DNA from: Fidelibacterota bacterium
GTDB lineage: Bacteria; Fidelibacterota; UBA8477; JABMPR01
NCBI GenBank assembly: GCA_013203185.1
Contig: JABMOS010000006.1
Span: forward strand, 1 to 49,633
DNA: 49,633 bases
Direction: 5' to 3'
The notes beneath the pieces are model-generated. The model was not told the origin of the DNA, made no database searches, and was given only the letters and a program-made list of their open reading frames with translations. The translations under genes were made by a program, and so were the position numbers. Of the stretch, positions 25,855 to 34,400 are shown one piece after another (position 1 is the stretch's first letter; each line of letters starts with the position of its first letter).

Positions 25855-26619
25855 TTAAGGCATGTAAAGTCCACCGTTAACCTGGATACTCTGGCCGTTC
25901 ACATAGGCACCCATATCCGAGGCAAGGAAAAGGACAACATTGGCAATATCAATTGATTCTCCAAGTCGACCCAGAGGTACCATGCCTGTCACTTTCTCAT
26001 GAACTTCAGGTGAAGTAAAGGTATTGTGAAATGCAGTCCCTGCAATAAAGCCGGGAGAAATGGCATTCACAGTCACACCATGACTTGAGACTTCTTTGAT
26101 GACACCCTTTGTCATGGTCCAGATAGCACCCTTGGAAGCTGCATATGCTGCAGCTCCAGGACCGCCACCATCATGGGCTGCCTGGCTGGAAAAATTGATG
26201 ATACGACCTGCTTTGCTCTTAATCAGGTGAGGAATACAAACAGAGGTTACCAAAAAGGCTGTTTTTACATTCACATTCATGATTGTATCAAAATGTGATT
26301 CATCAAATTCAGCAATGGGAACACGCTTAATCAAACCACCAGCTACGTTTACCAAAATGTCCAGCCCACCACCAAATTCAACAGCGGCATCAACAAGTCT
26401 GGTGACATCTTCTCTGTTGGTGCAATCAGCCAACACACCGATGGCCTCTCCGCCGGCAGCTTTGATTTCATCCACCTTGGCCTGCAATGCATCTGCATCC
26501 ATATGATTATTAAGAACAACTTTTGCACCCTGCAGGGCCAAAAGCTTTGCTGTTTCAAATCCTATCCCCTGGATACTTCCAGTAACGAGAGCGGTTCTAC
26601 CTTTTAAATTAGTGCTCAT
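25855..26619 (-). CDS. SDR oxidoreductase, probable DEH reductase
   Basis: A short-chain dehydrogenase of 254 residues with TGSIQGIG at 14-21, NVAGG, a YAASKG active-site pair and the C-terminal VNGGLYMP. In alginate operons an SDR beside PL17 and KdgF normally reduces 4-deoxy-L-erythro-5-hexoseulose uronate (DEH) to KDG, and no other gene here does that step. KduD in the other operon works on a different keto isomer. It is the first gene of its unit, with AAGGA eight bases before the ATG and an operator-covered promoter. Confidence 0.82.
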   Translation of the reverse strand: MSTNLKGRTALVTGSIQGIGFETAKLLALQGAKVVLNNHMDADALQAKVDEIKAAGGEAIGVLADCTNREDVTRLVDAAVEFGGGLDILVNVAGGLIKRVPIAEFDESHFDTIMNVNVKTAFLVTSVCIPHLIKSKAGRIINFSSQAAHDGGGPGAAAYAASKGAIWTMTKGVIKEVSSHGVTVNAISPGFIAGTAFHNTFTSPEVHEKVTGMVPLGRLGESIDIANVVLFLASDMGAYVNGQSIQVNGGLYMP

Positions 26620-26648
26620 ATCAAATTCCTTCCACTTTCTATCTTTTT

Positions 26649-26666
26649 ATAATATGTCATACTTAT
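26649..26666. promoter_or_regulatory. FadR/GntR-type operator, site 1
   Basis: ATAATATGTCATACTTAT on the plus strand. It shares ATAAT-N-TGTCATAC with three other intergenic sites (46281-46298, 46395-46412, 48913-48930) and has the TNGTNNNACNA shape of FadR-subfamily operators. It overlaps the promoter of the SDR-PL17 unit, so binding should repress. It lies 42 bases past the stop of the regulator gene. Confidence 0.75.
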
Positions 26667-26676
26667 TTGAAGCGAA
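26649..26676 (-). promoter_or_regulatory. promoter of the SDR-PL17 operon
   Basis: On the minus strand TTCGCT (26676-26671), a 16-base spacer and TATTAT (26654-26649). The FadR-type operator covers the -10 and much of the spacer. The expected start would leave a leader of about 20 bases before the ATG at 26619. The rest of 26620-26707 shows no terminator. Confidence 0.5.
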
Positions 26677-26707
26677 CCTTCATCTGCGATAATGAGTGGC
26701 TCTCCTG

Positions 26708-27427
26708 TTATCTGTTTAAAATTTTATATGAATGTTCTTCAGCTACAGCCAGATGTCCCATCATGGCTTCCCTGGCGCCGTTAGCATCCTGGTCGCGAAT
26801 AGCTGCAAATATTTGTTCATGAAACTCAACCGCCTCACTTAAGGCCGTATCAACTGTACTGTATACAATGGTCCTAATCCGGGGCATCAATCTAAAAATT
26901 GGATCCATCTGCAGACTAATAATTGGATTTTTTGTGGCTTCACAAATTTTCAGATGAAAATTCTGATCAATTTCTCCTTGATGCTCTGAATTAAACCTAT
27001 CACTCTTCTTTAAATCAGAGAGGTTTTTTTCCAGGAGCTTCACATCAAGCTCATCCCGATTGCGGGCTGCCATCCATGCGATCTGAGGTTCAAACATCTT
27101 GCGAACTTCTACAACCTGAAGTATGAGTGCATCATCAAGATTCATCTGTAAATATTGGCTCATAGGTTTCACAGCGTTGGCAGAGTTATATTCACTAACA
27201 TAAATGCCACTCCCCTTGCGGATAGTGATCAATCCCTGAATGCTCAACATTTGTAAGGCCTCTCGCAAAGCTGTCCGACTTACGCCAAACATCTCACACA
27301 TTTCTTTTTCAGTGGGAAGCTTATCTCCTGGCACAAATTTTTTCTCAAGAATTGATTTCTCTATTTCACTTTGAATTTTGTTGCTCAGGGTTTCAGTATT
27401 TCCAACCTTTGAGTATGTATACGTCAT
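26708..27427 (-). CDS. FadR-subfamily GntR transcriptional regulator
   Basis: 239 residues. The winged helix-turn-helix at about 35-75 includes LPTEKEMCEMFGVSRTALREA and IRKGSGIYV. The C-terminal all-helical FCD domain has the histidine-bearing NFHLKICEATKNP segment that binds metal and effector. The ATG overlaps the upstream lyase stop in ATGA. It is the last gene of the long receptor operon and probably represses that operon, the PL6 gene and the SDR operon through the shared TGTCATAC site, with an alginate-derived keto acid as inducer. Family certain, targets inferred. Confidence 0.93.
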   Translation of the reverse strand: MTYTYSKVGNTETLSNKIQSEIEKSILEKKFVPGDKLPTEKEMCEMFGVSRTALREALQMLSIQGLITIRKGSGIYVSEYNSANAVKPMSQYLQMNLDDALILQVVEVRKMFEPQIAWMAARNRDELDVKLLEKNLSDLKKSDRFNSEHQGEIDQNFHLKICEATKNPIISLQMDPIFRLMPRIRTIVYSTVDTALSEAVEFHEQIFAAIRDQDANGAREAMMGHLAVAEEHSYKILNR

Positions 27428-28704
27428 TTCTTTTCCTCGATCTTCTGGCCTGAGTTTGTGTTGACGAAAGCTTGTGTGGTTAGTAGGTAAGCTGATTCTG
27501 GATATGTGTTGCTAAGATTTTTAAGTGCCAATTTATAGCGCTCATCTGGCCATTTAGACTGGCTATATGCCAGTAGAAATATCATTTTTTCATTTGATCC
27601 ATCCATACTGGATATCTGAGTATGTTCCCAATTCTTCTCTCCAAGAGCATAGGGAATCAAATAATCTATGGCCTGCTTGAGTGCTGAGTTGCCACCATTG
27701 TGGTGCGATAAATCAATGTCATAGTTGTCGGCCAATATAGCGCTGCGAACCAGGGCTGAGAGGTTGAATACTGAATAGCTATAGGATTTGGTGCGCTCCA
27801 GCTCTTCAGGTTGCTGACCAGATTCCTCGATTTGCTTCTCCAGCCTGTTGCCCTGAATACTTGCTGCGACCTCTCTGCCAACTTCATGATTGCCACAATA
27901 TTGACTTAAGGCCAGTAATTGGTAATCACACCAGCTGCCATGATTATTCACACGAGCTTGCTCCTCCTGGCCCAATTCACTGGTCAACAACCAGTCCAGA
28001 AATTCTGTCATCCAGGACTTGAACTGCTCATGATCAGCATCTGTCCAATATGTGGATGATTTGAGGAGAGGCTCATATTCTGTAAGAAATACGAAATTCC
28101 GCGATTCAATAATCCCAACGGACCTTCCGTCTGAGCGTCCGGGTATAAATTGTCCATAATTGAGGTTAGGATTCATTCGGGTTTTTGGGTTAAGAAACCA
28201 TACTTTTAAGAATTCAGTGGCTTTTTGTGCGTATTTCTCATCACCAGTAAAATAATACATAAGAATAAAGGCTCTGACAGCCTCAGCCATGGTGGCACCT
28301 GGGACTTTATCAAACTGTGCCCGCTCAGGATTCACAACACCATCCCTACGGATGTAGGGCAACCCACCTTTAGCGTCTGGATCTGGCCACCAATAGGGTC
28401 CCATACTGGTGTAATCATGCATATCACCACTGGGGGGTGGATTTTCCTTATCCATGACGGAGGGTGGAGAAAGTTCCATTGCCTCGCCAACTTGGAATTC
28501 AAGGAGCTGAAATGGAATTACATACAGACTATCCCTTGCTTCAATTCCCGATTTCGCCTGAGCCAGAGCCTTATGATTCAAAACCGTATTGAACACAGAA
28601 ATTGTAGTCGCAGGCGGAGAAATTGACTCTGGTTGGGGTGCACATGCATTTATCCCTATGATGATGAGGAGAAGTACTGTCAGTATAAAAGAGATATAGC
28701 GCAT
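27424..28704 (-). CDS. alginate-lyase-family (PF05426, PL5/PL38-like) lipoprotein
   Basis: 426 residues with lipobox GINAC (Cys21). It has YWWPDP at 104-109, PYIRRDG at 116-122, TRMNPNLNYGQ near 175-185 and NNHGSW at 253-258, the presumed active-site block of PF05426. Its start overlaps the PL6 stop in TAATG and its end overlaps the regulator gene. It is a paralogue of the protein at 8312-9514 but sits in the alginate operon, so alginate is the likely substrate here. Confidence 0.85.
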   Translation of the reverse strand: MRYISFILTVLLLIIIGINACAPQPESISPPATTISVFNTVLNHKALAQAKSGIEARDSLYVIPFQLLEFQVGEAMELSPPSVMDKENPPPSGDMHDYTSMGPYWWPDPDAKGGLPYIRRDGVVNPERAQFDKVPGATMAEAVRAFILMYYFTGDEKYAQKATEFLKVWFLNPKTRMNPNLNYGQFIPGRSDGRSVGIIESRNFVFLTEYEPLLKSSTYWTDADHEQFKSWMTEFLDWLLTSELGQEEQARVNNHGSWCDYQLLALSQYCGNHEVGREVAASIQGNRLEKQIEESGQQPEELERTKSYSYSVFNLSALVRSAILADNYDIDLSHHNGGNSALKQAIDYLIPYALGEKNWEHTQISSMDGSNEKMIFLLAYSQSKWPDERYKLALKNLSNTYPESAYLLTTQAFVNTNSGQKIEEKK

Positions 28705-31409
28705 TATTTGATCACCGTCATCTTTGTCATGGAGTGATCCCTACCCATACTCACTTTGCACAAATACACACCTGATTCAAATGCACTCAGATTCAGAGAA
28801 AGGTTGTGTGCACCAGCGGTAAATCTGTTAGAAATGGGATGCAGGAGCTGTCTGCCAGTTAAATCATAGACCTGCACATCAACCTGGCTATCATTTTCCA
28901 ATGAAATGCTTAAGATAGTCTCACCATTAAATGGGTTGGGATAATTGCTCACTAAATTATGAGAAATGATGGGCTGGTCATCGACGGCCTGAATAATGCT
29001 TGGATCATGCCGTCTCCGATCTCCATAAGCAACACCCTGATTGCCTGGGTGGTCATAGAGTACTGAGGCTGCTAACAGGTCGAATTGACCCTCTGATGGA
29101 TTTGAAAATTGGGGATCCTCATAGAGAATTCCAGCACCCAGCGTTACGTTCGGATATAGCGTGATATCGCCACTCGCATCAATATTGGTGTACATGATTT
29201 GGGACCACGAATACAATTCCACCAGACTGGCAAATTGACTGGATTGAGAAAAAATGCAATTCTGGACGGTAGCCACATCCACATTGCGGGCATCAATAAC
29301 AGGGACATTGTCATACCCACAGTAATAGAATGTGCACTGATTCACCATAACCACTGGACCACCAGAAAAGGGGTTGGTATCTCCCCCATAGATGCTGAGC
29401 ACTGTTTTGGAAATGTTCCAGAAGGTACAATCTTCCAGAAGGACCTGATTGGCGCTAAATAGTCCACTCTCATCCTCAGTAACATCCAGTGCGAATACTT
29501 CACCGTTGATATCCTGAAAATCACAGCGGATGAAAACCAGAGAATCAGCCATACTTGCAGGATTGACTTCTAGCAGAGTACCATAGTCACCTGTGGCCCC
29601 AATATTTTTAAAATTCACATCAGTAATCTGCAGGGAGTACATTTGTGTCTGATTGGCGTAATTAGCATGGAATATTCTTTGAGCTCGTGTCCCTAAAGCT
29701 CCACCTCCATCAATGGTAACCCCAGATATTTCCAACCTTCCATTGCCCTGAATATCGAACATCCGCGAGATGGCTGCAGCAGGTCGAATGACTGGAATTA
29801 CATTGAGAGCCGGGTCTGTTAGGATGATCACATCGCGGTCAATAAGGACAGATTCATCCAGGGTAAATTCAGACCCCGATAAAAAGAGTGTATCACCTGG
29901 AAGGATGAGAGCTGCAGCTTCAACAAGGGTATTTAAACCAGCTTCAACATAGATATTGTCCGATTGGATATAAAACCAATCTGGTCCCACATCTTCAGCG
30001 GCCAGCGGTGTATAGAGAACTGGATCATTAGATACTTGATCGGCACCAATATCTCTTGACACTCCCCTGCTTTGCCCATCCATATCCGTGTCCACATCAT
30101 AATCCAGAGCCGCTGCCTGGCCAATGAGGGGGCTTCCTGCTGCCGGGCGAGCCAGCGCTTCAGTAAAAAAATCAAATTGAGGATCTTGCCAGATGATACC
30201 ATCACTGGTATCAGGAATGCCCAGAGCACTGCCAATGACGATATTCTGAAGGAAGATCGTCCCTAGAGGTAATCCCTCAGCATCTCCAGTATAGAAAACA
30301 GGACGGCTATTGGCATAAACGGCATTGTTGGCAATGGTGTTGTTGATTGGTGGCAAGGTCTGATCACTTGAACTCCCGTAACCCATAAGTATGGATTGAC
30401 GACAATCAATAATGGTATTGTATGCAATAAGTGAATTTTCGACCTGAAAGTATCGATTTAAGGGTGAGTCTTCTACACCTTTGACCATGGTAATGGCCGA
30501 TCGGTAACCATTCCCCTGCAAGCCATGGAAATAATTGTTGATGATCGTATGATCAGCACCAATTATTCGGACGCCACCAGCTTCATCATTCCCTTCACCA
30601 AAGAAGAAATTTCCTTCTACCAGACAACGATTACCATGTCTCAGAGTCAGGGTTCCTTCATTATCAATAAAAGTGTTGTTGAAATATACATTCTCGCAAG
30701 ATTTGTTGGAGATTATTTCAATCTCTCCATCGCAACGCTCAAAGACGTTGTGGCGTACGATGCTTCGGGAATTGGTCATTGACCAGGTACTGGTACCAAT
30801 ACGAATGGTTTCCCCTCCGTTAAACCCCAGTGGAGGTCTGTATCCAAAATAGTTGTATTCGATAATATGATGGTTGTCGCGATCCTGCTCTTCTGAAAGC
30901 CAGATCACAAAAGTTGCTCCATCATGACTTTTGCCTGCGAAGTAACAATGATCTACTTGATTGTTCTGCCCATACATGGAAACCCACTTATAGTTGGTTC
31001 CAATACTGGATGGATTGTAATTAAAAATAGTTGTGTTGGTTAAACGACAATTGTTGGCCCTAATACCAGAACGCCTGAATTCGATGACTCCATTACCGGT
31101 GGAATAGCCCTCTGAGAAGTTCAGTCCGTCAATAATGATATACGAACCTGAGAAAAATAGATATGAATTTCCTGTTAGAACAACTTGTCCTGGAGTTTCA
31201 GCTCGGAGGACAATTGGAGCTTGTTCAGTACCTTCTGCGTGAAATGATATATGCTGATCGGTCCATATACCATTACCCATGAGCATAGTGTCACCAGGAC
31301 TGAGACCAGACATGGCATTTTGTATATCCAATGCGCTGCTAACCGGGATAATAGCTGCAGTTGCACTGAACGCAAAAATGAATACAGTTAGATATCTGAT
31401 AATTTTCAT
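28704..31409 (-). CDS. PL6 alginate lyase, two beta-helix domains plus T9SS tail
   Basis: 901 residues: signal peptide, an N-terminal PL6 parallel beta-helix (about 25-460), a second beta-helix domain (about 475-800), then a T9SS-type tail (SNYPNPFNGETILSI, GVYLCKVSMG, ending MTVIK). The PL6 catalytic base and acid are visible as Lys236 in ISNKS and Arg257 in LRHGN, 21 residues apart as in the characterised enzyme AlyGC. The tail predicts export to the cell surface. It starts 52 bases after the giant beta-helix gene, behind a strong hairpin, and shares its last base with the next gene. Confidence 0.9.
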   Translation of the reverse strand: MKIIRYLTVFIFAFSATAAIIPVSSALDIQNAMSGLSPGDTMLMGNGIWTDQHISFHAEGTEQAPIVLRAETPGQVVLTGNSYLFFSGSYIIIDGLNFSEGYSTGNGVIEFRRSGIRANNCRLTNTTIFNYNPSSIGTNYKWVSMYGQNNQVDHCYFAGKSHDGATFVIWLSEEQDRDNHHIIEYNYFGYRPPLGFNGGETIRIGTSTWSMTNSRSIVRHNVFERCDGEIEIISNKSCENVYFNNTFIDNEGTLTLRHGNRCLVEGNFFFGEGNDEAGGVRIIGADHTIINNYFHGLQGNGYRSAITMVKGVEDSPLNRYFQVENSLIAYNTIIDCRQSILMGYGSSSDQTLPPINNTIANNAVYANSRPVFYTGDAEGLPLGTIFLQNIVIGSALGIPDTSDGIIWQDPQFDFFTEALARPAAGSPLIGQAAALDYDVDTDMDGQSRGVSRDIGADQVSNDPVLYTPLAAEDVGPDWFYIQSDNIYVEAGLNTLVEAAALILPGDTLFLSGSEFTLDESVLIDRDVIILTDPALNVIPVIRPAAAISRMFDIQGNGRLEISGVTIDGGGALGTRAQRIFHANYANQTQMYSLQITDVNFKNIGATGDYGTLLEVNPASMADSLVFIRCDFQDINGEVFALDVTEDESGLFSANQVLLEDCTFWNISKTVLSIYGGDTNPFSGGPVVMVNQCTFYYCGYDNVPVIDARNVDVATVQNCIFSQSSQFASLVELYSWSQIMYTNIDASGDITLYPNVTLGAGILYEDPQFSNPSEGQFDLLAASVLYDHPGNQGVAYGDRRRHDPSIIQAVDDQPIISHNLVSNYPNPFNGETILSISLENDSQVDVQVYDLTGRQLLHPISNRFTAGAHNLSLNLSAFESGVYLCKVSMGRDHSMTKMTVIK

Positions 31410-31416
31410 AGAAAGG

Positions 31417-31448
31417 AATCCACGGGGTGACGAATCACCCCGTGGATT
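31417..31448 (-). terminator. strong intercistronic hairpin before the T9SS PL6 gene
   Basis: ATCCACGGGGTGA (31418-31430), loop CGAA, then TCACCCCGTGGAT (31435-31447): a perfect 13-base-pair stem, plus one outer A-T pair. On the minus strand it is followed by TTCCTTTCT, a pyrimidine-rich but imperfect U-tract that runs straight into the PL6 start codon. It may partly stop transcription or shield the 3' end of the upstream message. Confidence 0.75.
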
Positions 31449-31461
31449 TGAGTCCTTTTAT

Positions 31462-34400
31462 TTACTTGAGCAACATGAGTTTCTTGACATCAGAGAACTC
31501 ACCGCTTGTTAGACGATAGAAGTACACACCACTGGCTAATGCAGAACCATTAAAGGTTACTGTATAGCGTCCTGGAGCCATACTCTGGTCAACAATACGC
31601 TCTAATTCCCTACCCCGTACATCATAGAGAACCAAGCGAGTATCTGCAGTTTCGATAAGATCGAAAGAGATAGTCGTACTTGGGTTGAAGGGGTTTGGAT
31701 AGTTCTGGTTCAGAGCATAAACATCTGGTAAGAAGTTATCATCCAATGATGTGGTGTAATCTTCATCATTGTACCAGATTGTTACCTCTGTATCACCTGT
31801 GATATCCAATACGCGGTTTGGTCCGCCAAAAGGAAATTCAGAGGTGTCCCAGTTACCGTTGATTCTCAGTTTATACTCGAAGTGGAGATCACCCAGAGCA
31901 GGAACTTCAAATGTCACGGACCAGATTGAGTCTGCACCAGTATGCATCAACCAACTGTCATCACCACCGCTCCAGTCATTCATACTACCGGCAACGTCTA
32001 GTGAATCCGTATCCGCATTAAAGTTGCCAGCAAAGATCTGGTAACCCATACGTGCATTCAGTGTTAAGAGATATGTAGGAAAGCTGAATTCAGCATAGAT
32101 CATCTTGTCGCCATCCATAGTCACTGTAGAAACAGCATCTGTAGATACAAGATCACCAGAATATCCATCAAACTGAGCCAATGAATCCGGTGTTGCTGTC
32201 AGTGTCACGACTGTACTTGGAGCATAGAACTTCAAGGTTGGAAGTGGACTGAGTTCAACAGAACCATTGCCTTCAACCATGAGATTCATTGCTGCATGCG
32301 CAGTAATGTTGGTAGAAGTTGCCCAGCGAAGATCACCGATAGCTGCTGATTCATCATTCTGAAGATGATAAGCATATGAATCATCACCCAGCGTGTAATC
32401 TTCAGCAGTAACGTCAGCAAACATGGGATCATACCAGAATACATCTGGTCCCAGGGTTGCATCATCTCTCATCTGAAGGTCCATTGGAACATTGTTAAGG
32501 AGTAGATTGTCTACATATGAGTTTTCACCTGCAATACGCAGTCCATACTCATAGGTAGTATTGGGTACATTGTTGATAATGGAGTTTGTGAAGGTCACAT
32601 CAGTTGTATTCTCAATGCGAACTGCACCAAACTTAGCACCTTCAGAACCATTTCCATAACCACAAGTATCGATGGTTAAGTGATCCATAAAGATCACAGG
32701 ATTCATGGTCTTCAGATAAAGGACTTCACGAGCAACACGTTTGAATGTGGTGTTTGTGATACTGATCATTGCTGCATCACCAACGGAATTCATGAAGATT
32801 CCTTCTTTACCAATATCCTCGATGACACAATGATCAAAGATCATAGAATCAACAAAAGCTGAAGGATAGTTCTTATAGAACGCTTCGATGGTTGATTTAA
32901 AATCAACATCAAAAGCTCTGATAGAAGTATGGAAACCGAAGTTACCCGAATCATCAGCACGAACGATATATTTGGCAGGAACAGTTGCTCCGTCCATCCA
33001 GCCATCGATACCAACATTCTTCAGCGTCAAATGTCCATTCATTTTCAGTCTGAAGAAACCTTCAGAACTGGAACCACCATTGGAGGAAGTATACCCCTTG
33101 ATCCACGGCTTGGCAGAGAGTGTGTCTGCGCCAAGAATCTCAACAGTTTGGTCGATAATGAGTTCAGGCATCTTGCCTTCTTCACGTAACTCTTCACCTG
33201 GTTCATAAGGACCAACATCAGTGAGGAGGATACGATATGCCTGGGAGTTATATTTTGTATACTCCAGAGCATCCATCAATTCCCAACTTGAGTCAATGGC
33301 CAGAATTCCATCTGGATGACTGATCTCAGTGAAGGTCGCTGTAACAGCCATATCTGCTGTGAGAGTGATCATTAGTGGATTGTCAGTTGACGTGATATCA
33401 CCACTCCATCCACCAAATTCCCAACCAAGAGGTGCATTGGCAGTAACGGTAAGTTCTGTACCAGCATCATAGGTATCAAACCCTGGAACCGGCATTGGAG
33501 ATACAGTCACGCTTCCCATACCAACAGTTGCTGTTGCCAGCATAGCCTGTGGGTTGGTTGATCTGAACAAGGCTGTAAAACTGGTGTCAGCATCAATGAG
33601 GTAGTAGATGTCGCCATCTGCGATACTATCCATCTCTGCATTCACCCAGTAAGCAAATTCCCAGTTAGCAGAATCAGCAACTGCGACCAGCTCAAGTGTA
33701 TCACCTTCGATGTATTCATCAAGGGGATACTGATGACCAACGGTCTCAACAATATGACCATAACCAATTGTGGCTAGATCGATGGCATAATTGTTCAGTG
33801 TAGGTACAAAATGGGCCGTAATATTACGGGATTCTGTCATGGTTATAGTTGCAACAGGGTTATTTGGTGGGAATGTGATGACAGGATCCCAATGATCAAA
33901 TGCCCAGTATTCAGCTGGTACAGCTGTTAGTGTAACAGTCTGGTCCTCAGCATATACGCCACCAGGAGGATCCAGTTCGATAGAACCTTCTCCAACAACA
34001 AAGGTGTTCAAGAATAACACACCCAGAGGTGGTGCCCAGCGGGTATCACCAATCGAGCCACCATCGTCTGCAAATGAATACAGAGGTGAGTCTTCAGGGA
34101 TGGAGAAATCTCCATTGGCTGCGTCGGCAAACATAGGATCCATCTGTACGGTATCTGTTGGTGTAGCTGAACCAGTTTCGAAGTTCAGTACATCCCAGAC
34201 AGCATTGTGATGGAACAGGTTTGCACTCTCACCTAAGTCAGCAAAATCCTCACTTAAGTCAGTATTGTCATTATGAACGAAGATGCTGTTCTTTATTTCC
34301 AGATCAGTAATGAGACGAAAACGCAGCATAGGTTTATTCTCAACACTTCCACAATCATAAACAGTCACTCTGTCGATGAGAATGTGGGCATCAGCATAGC

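Noticed and set aside
26620-26707. Terminator between the FadR gene and the SDR operon
   Set aside because: Only a four-base stem (GAAG..CTTC) without a T-run is present, so read-through cannot be excluded.
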